A program made the translations under genes and the position numbers. Below the pieces are notes generated by a model. It was not told the DNA's origin. It ran no database searches and saw nothing but the letters and a program-made list of their open reading frames with translations. 41,539 nucleotides of DNA from Candidatus Woesearchaeota archaeon (GTDB lineage Archaea > Nanobdellota > Nanobdellia > Woesearchaeales > GW2011-AR9). This document shows, piece by piece, positions 7,719-14,812 of this stretch. The DNA lies in NCBI GenBank assembly GCA_016185725.1, contig JACPNA010000023.1:1-41539 (forward strand), read 5' to 3'. The stretch's first letter is position 1; the number at the start of each line of letters is the position of its first letter.

Positions 7719-8012
7719 CTATAACAAATCGCCTACACTAATATCCGAACGCACTACTAAATCACCTTGGCTGCAATACGGACACAGCAAATCCCTCGAC
7801 TTAAACTTGTATTTGCATCTAGCGCAATATAAATTCAACTTCTGCGTCTTGCTTGGCGGCGGTGCCATCAAAGAATTTTTGTTTGATCTATAACAGCCAA
7901 AACATTCATACTTACTCTTTCCGCTTACCGCGCTAACTACTCTGCTTTGTGCCACATCTACATTCTTCCCGCAGGTTACACAAACGGCTTTACCTAACGC
8001 CAAATCTTCCAT
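7719..8012 (-). CDS. Double zinc-ribbon protein (paralogue of 6916 and 10056)
   Basis: This 97-residue protein carries CVTC (11-14) with CFGC (37-40) as an N-terminal finger. A second zinc ribbon CARCKYKF (58-65) / CPYC follows after a short linker containing APPPS. It is the shortest of the three related proteins. It is probably the first gene of the minus-strand run continuing through 5816. The role is unknown; a structural Zn site is likely since all eight Cys are present. Confidence 0.7.
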   Translation of the reverse strand: MEDLALGKAVCVTCGKNVDVAQSRVVSAVSGKSKYECFGCYRSNKNSLMAPPPSKTQKLNLYCARCKYKFKSRDLLCPYCSQGDLVVRSDISVGDLL

Positions 8013-8187
8013 AATTTAAGCAAAAAGCAACGCTACTATAAAAACTCTTGTTTACCCCTTTGAGTGAGTAAAACCATTAATTTGTATCTCTAATAAATGT
8101 ATTATGAACTAAACATACCAATAACTCCAACAAAATACTTATTTTCTACCCAAAGCTTAATATAATAATCAACCATTTTTTCCTATT

Positions 8188-9441
8188 ATGAAAGAAATTT
8201 TATCTAAAATTTCCCCCACTAAACAAGAACGTACTTCATTTAAAAATACCATTTCTGAATTCCTTAAAACCCTTAATTCTCATCTTCAAGACGCCGCCGC
8301 TATTCTCGGTGGCAGTGGTGCTAAAGACACCTGGCTATCCCATAATACCGATATCGACATTTTTGTACAATACAATTATCAAAAATACTCCTTGCAATCA
8401 GACCAATTATCTCAGCATTTGCATCAAACGCTCAAAAAATCCTTTCCCCGTTTAAAAATAACTCGTCTGCATGGCAGCCGCGATTACTTTCAATTAATTT
8501 ACAAAAAATTTAATGTTGAAATTATCCCTATCCTTAAAATATCTCAAGCTGAACAAGCCCTCAACATTACCGACATTTCTCCCTTACATTCCCAATGGGT
8601 CAACGCTCATGCGAAGAAAATTAAAAATGACATTCGTTTAGCAAAACAATTCTGCAAAGCCGCTCGTGTCTATGGTGCTGAATCGTACATCAACGGTTTT
8701 AGTGGCTACATCTTGGAGATCCTTGTAGCTTATTACGGTTCATTTGAAAAATTGCTGAAAGCCTCTTTAAAATGGAAACCTAAAGAAGTAATTGACCCTT
8801 CCCATTTTTATCCGCAGAAAGACGCCTTATTTCAATTAAATCAATCTAAACAGCAATCTCCTATAATTATAATTGATCCCGTAGATAAATCCCGCAACGC
8901 CGCCGCCGCACTATCCAAAGAAAAACTCACCAATTTCCAACGCCAAGGCTGGGAATATCTGAAACAGCCTCATGCTAATTTTTTCCTGGAAAAAGAATTA
9001 TCAGTGAAAGAATTTCAAGCTCAAGCAAAAAAACAATCAGCATTCTTACTATCCTTAAAATTAACTTCTCCTTCCGGAAAAGAAGATATTGTCGGCGTAA
9101 AAATACTTAAATGCCGCGAATTTTTAAAAGAAAAATTAGCTCCCTTTCAAATTCTTAAATCGGAATGGGAGTGGAATAAGAAAAATCTTGCTCAATTTTA
9201 TTTTATTTTAAAAATAACAGAACTCCCTTCTTTCACCATTCGTCAAGGTCCTCCTTTAGCAATGACCAAATTTGTTAACGAGTTCAAAAAAAAAAACAAA
9301 GATTTTTTTATTAAAGATAATAAGATGTACGCTAAAATTAAAACCCTCCATCCCCAACTTCTTGACTTTGCTCAACATCTTACTAAAGAACCCTATTTCC
9401 AAGAACGTATCAAATCAGTCCAAGAAATAAAACTATATTAA
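8188..9441 (+). CDS. cca: CCA tRNA nucleotidyltransferase (archaeal class I)
   Basis: The 417-residue protein has the class I CCA-adding signature GGSGAKDTWLSHNTDIDIF (41-59), with the metal-binding Asp55 and Asp57. The downstream archaeal core is also present (KFNVEIIPIL, then FSGYILEIL in the tRNA-binding part). The enzyme adds CCA to tRNA 3' ends without a template, which fits the tRNA genes in this window that do not encode CCA. Length is slightly below the usual 430-450. The gene faces the membrane-protein gene at 9438, and their stop codons overlap by 4 bp. Confidence 0.95.
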   Translation: MKEILSKISPTKQERTSFKNTISEFLKTLNSHLQDAAAILGGSGAKDTWLSHNTDIDIFVQYNYQKYSLQSDQLSQHLHQTLKKSFPRLKITRLHGSRDYFQLIYKKFNVEIIPILKISQAEQALNITDISPLHSQWVNAHAKKIKNDIRLAKQFCKAARVYGAESYINGFSGYILEILVAYYGSFEKLLKASLKWKPKEVIDPSHFYPQKDALFQLNQSKQQSPIIIIDPVDKSRNAAAALSKEKLTNFQRQGWEYLKQPHANFFLEKELSVKEFQAQAKKQSAFLLSLKLTSPSGKEDIVGVKILKCREFLKEKLAPFQILKSEWEWNKKNLAQFYFILKITELPSFTIRQGPPLAMTKFVNEFKKKNKDFFIKDNKMYAKIKTLHPQLLDFAQHLTKEPYFQERIKSVQEIKLY

Positions 9442-9947
9442 TCTCTTAACATCTCCTTTCTCTTTCGTTTAAACCTTGTTAAAAAACCCGTTTTCGTGGC
9501 AAACCGCGCGCTTCTCGCCATAATTCGTATGCTTCTTCCCAATTTGGTAAACCTTTCTGCCTTAGCCGCTGCCTTTCCCGCCTCTACTGTCTCATGAAAA
9601 ATTGCTTGTCCGACAACCACTCCTTCTTCTGCCGCTCGTAATGCCCGAATAAACTCCAGTGCCTTAAACATTAACACAAATGGAAATACAGCTAAAATAT
9701 CCAACCAATAATTTTTAAAAAAATACCGTGTGCTTTTCGCTTTTCTCGCTAAAAATATTAAATCAATTACAAAAACAGTAATTACAGCATAATCCGCAAA
9801 ATGCACCCAAAACAAGACCATTTCATTTTCCACATGTAAGAATAATTCAAATATAATTATCCCTAACAACATCACTAACGCCGGTGGTATCAATTTAGAG
9901 TTATAATATTCTACGTTCTCTAAAAATTTTTCTCCCCTCTTTTCCAT
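9438..9947 (-). CDS. Voltage-sensor-like membrane protein lacking a pore
   Basis: The 169-residue protein has hydrophobic helices at about 18-38, 45-65 and 75-95. The last two (DYAVITVFVIDLIFLARKAK, then YWLDILAVFPFVLMF) match the S2-S3 region of voltage-gated cation channels. A helix with spaced Arg (EFIRALRAAEEG) takes the S4 place. A long amphipathic, basic C-terminal tail (SIRIMARSARFATK) replaces the pore module. No K+ selectivity filter (TVGYG) is present. It may be a stand-alone voltage-sensing or proton-channel-like domain, or simply an uncharacterised membrane protein; the family call is tentative. Confidence 0.55.
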   Translation of the reverse strand: MEKRGEKFLENVEYYNSKLIPPALVMLLGIIIFELFLHVENEMVLFWVHFADYAVITVFVIDLIFLARKAKSTRYFFKNYWLDILAVFPFVLMFKALEFIRALRAAEEGVVVGQAIFHETVEAGKAAAKAERFTKLGRSIRIMARSARFATKTGFLTRFKRKRKEMLRD

Positions 9948-10055
9948 ATACTCTTAGTATTCTCTTCATATTTTTAAATCTATAGTCTTTATAATTATCT
10001 TTAATATTCTCCCAAATACAAAACTATAAATACTACTTCTTTCTCCCTAAAAACT

Positions 10056-10472
10056 ATGGTTGCTTCAGGAAACATCGGTCCCGGCGTCAAAGCTCAATGT
10101 AAAACATGCGGAAATTACTATCCCGCAGAACAATTTAAGTTACATTATGCTCTAAAACAGATGGTCTGTCCTGCGTGTTACACCGGAAAATCTCAATCCA
10201 AAGGACTGAAAAACGAAGTCCAGAAAGAAGAAGTTCAAGCCCCCCCTAAACCTGCAGGGTGGGATAAGGATGATGAATACCTCGAACGCATAACTCGCAT
10301 GCGTAAAGATAGTGTTAAAGGCATCTTTGTTCGTATTCCTGGTTCAGACTTATTAAAATGTAGCTGTCCCCGTTGCGCATATAGCTACAAATATGACCAC
10401 TATCGCCATACCCCTACCACCTGTCCTTACTGCAATGCCCCCGTACCAAAATTCAGACCTAATGATTTATAA
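10056..10472 (+). CDS. Double zinc-ribbon protein (paralogue)
   Basis: The 138-residue protein has CKTC (16-19) and CPAC (38-41) as an N-terminal finger, a linker with QAPPKPAGW, and a C-terminal ribbon CSCPRCAYSYKYDHYRH followed by CPYCNAPVP. It shares architecture and the CxxCxYxY/CPYC ribbon with the proteins at 6916 and 7719, so these are likely paralogues. It has its own TATA box (TATAAATA, 10025-10032) 24 bp before the ATG and is probably leaderless. The function is unknown. Confidence 0.7.
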   Translation: MVASGNIGPGVKAQCKTCGNYYPAEQFKLHYALKQMVCPACYTGKSQSKGLKNEVQKEEVQAPPKPAGWDKDDEYLERITRMRKDSVKGIFVRIPGSDLLKCSCPRCAYSYKYDHYRHTPTTCPYCNAPVPKFRPNDL

Positions 10473-10511
10473 TAAGAACACAAAAAATAAATCCTAATCA
10501 CTTTTATTTTC

Positions 10512-10640
10512 TAAAATATGCTTTTTCCACCAGTGTGTTTCACTGGTGGTACACATCCACTAACACTTAAAGTGGAAAAAGCATGGTCAGAAAACCGACC
10601 ACCACAGTCTATTGACTGGTGGTGGTCGGTTTTCTTTGAC
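10512..10640 (+). repeat. Palindromic repeat element, copy B
   Basis: It is near-identical to copy A but without the GC-rich insertion, and lies in an intergenic region. The 13-bp stem ATGCTTTTTCCAC / GTGGAAAAAGCAT encloses hairpin CCACCAGTG / CACTGGTGG. The second half is a 16/17-bp hairpin from ACCGACCACCA to TGGTGGTCGGT with TATT loop and one bulge. Shared sequence with copy C runs on through TTTCTTTGAC, which defines the right end at 10640. Confidence 0.8.
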
Positions 10641-10703
10641 ATGATGCCGCATAGGGATTTTGGATAATAAACCATTATAACATTTATCAAAATCACGACT
10701 ACA

Positions 10704-10759
10704 AGAAATAGAAAAAATATTCTATTTCTGTACTGAAATGAGATAGCTTTCTCATTTCA
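10704..10759. repeat. Two adjacent hairpins between copy B and the Nudix remnant
   Basis: AGAAATAG (10704-10711) pairs with CTATTTCT (10722-10729). TGAAATGAG (10734-10742) pairs with CTCATTTCA (10751-10759). They lie head to tail, 4 bp apart. Together with copy B they fill the 331-bp gap before the Nudix gene. Possible roles are transcription end points for the convergent genes or relics of mobile DNA. Confidence 0.5.
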
Positions 10760-10803
10760 TGTATTGCACAGTTCTCTTTGGGGAGTTTGAGTAGAAAAGA
10801 TAA

Positions 10804-11176
10804 TTATTCAAACTCATCTTTAAAATGAATTAATTCCTTTGCTTCATCAATATTAGCCCATACAAATGCTTTATGTTCCTGTGAAAGAGTTTGATTATAA
10901 TCACACTGAGCAAGAAATAAAACAATTTTACGAGCCACTTCATTTGAGTTTACAAACACATGTTCATATCTAAATTCTTCTACTCGTTTCAAAAATTCTA
11001 CTTTAATATTTGTTTCTTCTTCAAATTCTCTTGCCGCAACAGTTAATTCATCAGTTTCTCCTTTGTTAGGATGTCCTTTTGGAAAATCCCCCACACAATC
11101 AATCGTTTTGTAAAAGTAAAAACTCTCCCCTACTATTAACAACCATATCTCCTATTGATGGGTCATATTTTATCAT
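10804..11176 (-). pseudogene. Nudix hydrolase gene with a 4-bp duplication frameshift
   Basis: From 11176 the frame begins MIKYDPSIGDMVVNSRGEFL, then LLQND, and meets TGA. The Nudix box FPKGHPNKGETDELTVAARE, then FEEETNI, continues in a shifted frame to the stop at 10804. At the junction the coding strand has GATTGATT (plus strand 11097-11104). Removing one GATT joins the halves into ...LLLQNDCVGDFPKGHP..., a normal Ap4A-hydrolase-like Nudix protein of about 120 residues. The Nudix box has one extra residue between the first Glu and REFEEE. A shorter protein from an internal start (11142) would lack the first beta strands. It is probably a recent pseudogene unless it is a sequencing error. 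Confidence 0.75.
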
Positions 11177-11196
11177 ATTATTAATATTAAAAAAAA

Positions 11197-11376
11197 CGCC
11201 CTCACGGAGATTTGAATTCCGTAATTAACACTCACGCATTAATTTCTCCGGTTACAGGATTATTACAATATCCTTTAGATATTACCGCAATCCCGTGTCC
11301 TATTTGCCTAATCCCTTCCGCAGTTCTCTTTTGATTGAACTTTTCGTAAAAGTTCACCAGGCTAGACTATGAGGGC
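11197..11376 (-). tRNA. tRNA-Arg(GCG) with three introns
   Basis: Four exons on the minus strand, 11376-11357, 11303-11285, 11260-11246 and 11216-11197, join into a 74-nt tRNA. The acceptor stem is perfect (GCCCTCA / TGAGGGC), with D-arm GTCT/GGAC, anticodon stem CGGGA/TCCTG, loop TTGCGGA (anticodon GCG), T-arm CGGAG TTCAAAT CTCCG and G73. CCA is not encoded. Intron 1 (53 nt) is in the D-loop, intron 2 (24 nt) at canonical 37/38, intron 3 (29 nt) at the T-stem/T-loop border. Introns 1 and 2 show bulge-helix-bulge geometry with 3-nt bulges (GCCT/AGGC and TTGC/GTAA central helices). The intron 3 motif is relaxed (CCG/CGG plus AATTAA/TTAATT). An 8-nt T-run follows the 3' end. Confidence 0.9.
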
Positions 11377-11432
11377 AATATCTCTTTAAAAAGCTAGTTT
11401 CTTTAAAAAATTACCTTATATTTATGAAAAAA

Positions 11433-12218
11433 TCACTTCTTAATCTCTGCTTCACCAGGCAAGAATCTGATGATATCATCCAGATCTCCTTCTTTCAGTT
11501 TAGTCCGAATTTTCTTAGCAAGAGAACTCTTCTTCTCTTCACCAGGCATCACCACAACATAATGCGTTGTCTTCTTAGAAACCACTGCCACCGGTCCGGA
11601 AATAACCATCCCATCAACCACCCCAATAGCATATTCTAATTTTGGATGAAAAAAATTCTTCTTGCCATAAATCATAAAACTTCCCTTGTTGATATACTCC
11701 CCAGATTTAGCCTCCTTACTCACCTGCTCGGGTAACACCGAAAATACTTCTGCTGCACTATGCCCCAACTTCCATGCCTTCGAATAAACCCCCGTCGCTT
11801 GTGCTGCTTCTGAGATAGTATTCTCCGAAGCATTCTGCCCATTTTTCACCACAAAAAACGGCGACCCAGGAGCATCGGTATGCAATACTAAATCTTCCTT
11901 GTCTAAATGCTTCTTGATTATAATTTCATTAGTAGTTGCATCTTTTCCACCAATACACAAAAAATCATCCGAAGAAAAAAACCAATGAAATTTCTCATAC
12001 CATTCTCTTTTTCTGTCTTTCTTCCGCTTTTCTTCTCTTCTGGCCATCTCTTCTTCTAAGAATTTTGACTCCTCTTCCCATAACATAGCTAACTTCTTTT
12101 TACTCTCTTCTAACGCCTTCTTAGCTCCCTCTAATTTTTTCTTTGCCTTTTTAGCCAACTCAAAATAATCTCCGGCATTTTCCTCTACAGACTTATTAAG
12201 ATTAATTTCAATCTCCAT
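11433..12218 (-). CDS. NFACT-R domain protein (C-terminal Rqc2/RqcH part only)
   Basis: The 261-residue protein starts with a Lys/Glu-rich coiled coil (about residues 15-80). The NFACT RNA-binding domain follows (WFFSSDDFLCIGGKDATTNE, near 88-107; LVLHTDAPGSPFFVVKNG; SKAWKLGHSAAEVFSV). Full RqcH/Rqc2 proteins are about 550-700 residues and begin with NFACT-N and HhH domains, absent here. Rqc2-type proteins bind stalled 60S/50S-peptidyl-tRNA complexes. A split or reduced version in which NFACT-N is encoded elsewhere is possible. The start ATG and a complete end are present, so this is not a truncation within the window. Confidence 0.85.
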   Translation of the reverse strand: MEIEINLNKSVEENAGDYFELAKKAKKKLEGAKKALEESKKKLAMLWEEESKFLEEEMARREEKRKKDRKREWYEKFHWFFSSDDFLCIGGKDATTNEIIIKKHLDKEDLVLHTDAPGSPFFVVKNGQNASENTISEAAQATGVYSKAWKLGHSAAEVFSVLPEQVSKEAKSGEYINKGSFMIYGKKNFFHPKLEYAIGVVDGMVISGPVAVVSKKTTHYVVVMPGEEKKSSLAKKIRTKLKEGDLDDIIRFLPGEAEIKK

Positions 12219-12303
12219 AATTAAGAAAAAAACACTCTGTCTATATAATATTTTTTATACCATTTCTCTATTTAATCTCTCCTAATCTTGAATACATCGC
12301 CTT

Positions 12304-12762
12304 CTAACAATTTCTAATATTCTCTACTACTAATGCCTTCTCCGCACAAACCTCTTCTATTTCTGAAAAAATAACCTTAGGAATAAACTTGATTTGCCTA
12401 ATATTCCCAACCGTATTATAATTATACCCCACAGTTCCAAAATAATTTCCCGCCTTAATAATTTTCGCTCCATTCAACTCCTTACTTTCTGAACTCTTTG
12501 TTCCAATAATATTAACCACTAACCCCTCTACTTTGATATTAACTCCATTTTCCAATGTAAATTTAACTTCCTGAGTAGCTTGATTAAAACAAATTTCATC
12601 TTGACCACCGATAACCGCCCATTTCATATTAATATCAATCGCACAGCTTGCTTCATCCTCCACTTGCGCTTTTGCAAAATTCATCACTCCGCTCGCTACC
12701 GCTACCGCGAACGAAACCAGCATAAACCCAATCATCAACGGCGTAATCGCCTTCTTATTCAT
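12304..12762 (-). CDS. Pilin-like secreted protein
   Basis: I start this at the third ATG, giving MNKKAITPLMIGFMLVSFAV. This is a short basic leader followed by a long hydrophobic helix, as in archaeal type IV pilins and archaellins. The remaining about 120 residues are beta-rich with four to five Cys (SCAIDIN, DEICF, EEVCAEK, IRNC), suggesting disulfides. The ATG overlaps the stop of the upstream DUF504 gene by 8 bp (ATGAATAA), so the three genes 13656-12304 form one operon. An upstream in-frame ATG (12777) would add five residues. The exact pilin class is uncertain. Confidence 0.65.
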   Translation of the reverse strand: MNKKAITPLMIGFMLVSFAVAVASGVMNFAKAQVEDEASCAIDINMKWAVIGGQDEICFNQATQEVKFTLENGVNIKVEGLVVNIIGTKSSESKELNGAKIIKAGNYFGTVGYNYNTVGNIRQIKFIPKVIFSEIEEVCAEKALVVENIRNC

Positions 12763-13213
12763 TTTTAACTTCATCATGAACTCTCCAAAACGGTTTACCC
12801 TTATGCATCAATTCTAATACCCTATGTCCAGGAACAAATACCTCTCTCCCATTTTCATCAAACAGAATAATAAACCCCTTTTCAATTTTTGCAATTTGAT
12901 CTCCCCGTAAGAAGACATGCTGTTTTTTTAAATTATCAAAATACTTGATGTGAAACAAATGTTTCTCCGGATGCGTATGTATTTGATGTAATTGTTGGTG
13001 TATCTCTTCCTCCGTTTCCTTCAAAGGATCAAATTCTTTATAAATCGTTCCGGAAAAAGTTAGTATTGCCATTCCCACAACTAAGCTAATTAACGGATTT
13101 TCCAGATACGGCAATTCTCCTATACCTGCCCAAACCCCCGCCCAAAAACAAATCATTCCTATTGCTCCTAATACCGCCCAAAAATATTTTTTCAAATTTT
13201 CTTTAATAATCAT
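12755..13213 (-). CDS. Membrane-anchored MJ1316/DUF504-like protein (copy 2)
   Basis: Preferred start is ATG 13213 (152 residues), 2 bp after the stop of copy 1; a TTG at 13228 is also in frame. The N-terminus has two transmembrane helices (FWAVLGAIGMICFWAGVWAG and a second ending ILTFSGTIYKEFDPL). The C-terminus matches the MJ1316/DUF504 domain: HIKYFDNLKKQHVFLRGDQI, then FVPGHRVLELMHKGKPFW. The domain is annotated as an RNA cyclic-end recognition domain in other archaea and is usually soluble. A membrane-tethered version is unusual. It is followed by the pilin-like gene with overlapping stop/start. Confidence 0.7.
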   Translation of the reverse strand: MIIKENLKKYFWAVLGAIGMICFWAGVWAGIGELPYLENPLISLVVGMAILTFSGTIYKEFDPLKETEEEIHQQLHQIHTHPEKHLFHIKYFDNLKKQHVFLRGDQIAKIEKGFIILFDENGREVFVPGHRVLELMHKGKPFWRVHDEVKNE

Positions 13214-13215
13214 TA

Positions 13216-13656
13216 TTATAACTTCCAATAACTTTTTTCATTTTGTATCACTTCAATAACTCTATGCAACGGCACAAAAAACTCCTCTTCTCTAGTATCA
13301 TGCTTAAAAACCAATGCGCCTTTATCCATATGTTTAAGTCTATCCCCTTTAATTGCCATTGGTTCTTTCTGCGTCTTATCCTTATATCTTATTACAAATT
13401 CCTGTTTTCGAGGATGTTGTGCAATATAATTAATGACATTCGTAGCTGATTTTTCAATACTTCCCAGCGGATCAAACTCCTTAAAAATTGCTCCAGAAAA
13501 CGTGAGAATGGCAAATCCTATAAACAATAAAATCCAATCATCAGCAATGTAGGGTATCTCATATAAGCCCTCCCAAATACCTCTCCACGCCAAAATTCCT
13601 CCCACTGCTACTACTAACGACCACAAAAAATGCCTATCTTGTTCTCGCAATACCAT
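13216..13656 (-). CDS. Membrane-anchored MJ1316/DUF504-like protein (copy 1)
   Basis: The 146-residue protein is built like its downstream neighbour. Two membrane helices come first (FLWSLVVAVGGILAWRGIWE; DDWILLFIGFAILTFSGAIF), then the conserved hinge KEFDPL. A DUF504-like domain follows with VIRYKDKTQKEPMAIKGDRL and FFVPLHRVIEVIQNEKSYW. Copies 1 and 2 share GxGxFKEFDPL-type and VPxHRVxExxxxxxxxW motifs, so they arose by duplication. It is the first gene of a three-gene minus-strand operon; the region upstream (13657-13779) is shared with the divergent gene at 13780. Confidence 0.7.
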   Translation of the reverse strand: MVLREQDRHFLWSLVVAVGGILAWRGIWEGLYEIPYIADDWILLFIGFAILTFSGAIFKEFDPLGSIEKSATNVINYIAQHPRKQEFVIRYKDKTQKEPMAIKGDRLKHMDKGALVFKHDTREEEFFVPLHRVIEVIQNEKSYWKL

Positions 13657-13779
13657 CTCTTTTTAACACCTAAATTATTCTAAGAAAACATCTTTATATA
13701 ACTTTCTCCAAAAAAAGAATTACTATAAAGTAGTAAACAAACAAAAGATTTATAAACAACCCGACTAATTCCCTTGCCG

Positions 13780-14769
13780 ATGGTTCCAAAAAAGATGTAT
13801 CAATTATCCCGTCAAGAACTAGAAAACGTCTTGCATCAAGCTATAGCTAAAGCTGAACGAGAACAAGAACGTAATCGCCAGACACTTGCCGACAATATCT
13901 ATCAAACCTTGCCTGGAACAGATAATCACCCTGACAATACTTCAGAACAAATAGATGATAATTTGGTTGACTTGGTTTTTCAAGCCTTGGACCAATTAGA
14001 CCCAACTGTAAAAAAACATTTAGAAGAAGCCTTATTAGCTCGCCATTACAATATTAACTACACATCGCCAACTTCCGAAGGAAATTTAGTTTTACTTAAA
14101 AACAACCCTTCAGAATTAGAACAGACCGTCAAGGAATTTTCCAAAAAAATATTTAATTGGAGTATAAGGAAGAATTTTTCATATTCTTCATTTGGTCCCG
14201 TTCATAACCAATTAAAAACCACACAAAAAAGTGTGGAGATATTGGTCTATGCTGGAATCCTTGAAAAAGACGACGTTCAAATCTATTTAGCCGCTTTAAA
14301 AAAAATTGATGCTGTCGTAGGCATTCCTTTCTTAGTGAATAAAGAATTCTATCAACTGAATGAACTAAAAAAAACAAGTATTTTCAGCGGTGCGTCTGCC
14401 GCCATCGGGTCAGTAATGTATTCTTTAATTACAGGTAATGACATCTCTATTTTTATTGGCCCCCTCGCCATTACCACTGGTTTAATTAGCGGTGTGCTCG
14501 CTTCAGCCATAGATAAAAATACTGAAGCAAAATATAACCTCGCCTTAGTAAAACACATACAGAAAAATGCTTCTACCTTAGAATTCGATATCAATACCGC
14601 TATGGATTATAGTAACCGTTTGCAAGAACAGTTAGAGAAAAAAAATGTTTATGTCAATAATAAATACCAAAACAAAGAAGAAGTTATTATACAACATCTA
14701 ACTATTGCTAAAAAAAATCTGAGTGTAATTTACGAAACATTAGAAGAAATAAGAAAAGAAAAGAAGTAA
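13780..14769 (+). CDS. Protein with two-helix membrane hairpin, unknown function
   Basis: I choose ATG 13780 over the TTG at 13774 because a clear TATA box (TTTATAAA, 13749-13756) lies 23 bp upstream. The 329-residue protein has a Gln/Glu-rich helical N-terminus and a glycine/serine-rich hydrophobic hairpin at about residues 205-245 (SGASAAIGSVMYSLITG; IFIGPLAITTGLISGVLASA). A coiled-coil-like C-terminus follows (NRLQEQLEKKNV; YETLEEIRKEKK). No catalytic motif is seen and the family is not recognised. It is followed 43 bp later by the endonuclease V-like gene on the same strand. Confidence 0.7.
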   Translation: MVPKKMYQLSRQELENVLHQAIAKAEREQERNRQTLADNIYQTLPGTDNHPDNTSEQIDDNLVDLVFQALDQLDPTVKKHLEEALLARHYNINYTSPTSEGNLVLLKNNPSELEQTVKEFSKKIFNWSIRKNFSYSSFGPVHNQLKTTQKSVEILVYAGILEKDDVQIYLAALKKIDAVVGIPFLVNKEFYQLNELKKTSIFSGASAAIGSVMYSLITGNDISIFIGPLAITTGLISGVLASAIDKNTEAKYNLALVKHIQKNASTLEFDINTAMDYSNRLQEQLEKKNVYVNNKYQNKEEVIIQHLTIAKKNLSVIYETLEEIRKEKK

Positions 14770-14812
14770 TAAAATTAAACTATTTTATTATCTGCATCAA
14801 AACAGGTGACCA

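Noticed and set aside
10511-10696. 61-codon minus-strand frame over repeat copy B
   Set aside because: It consists largely of repeat sequence and lacks start signals.
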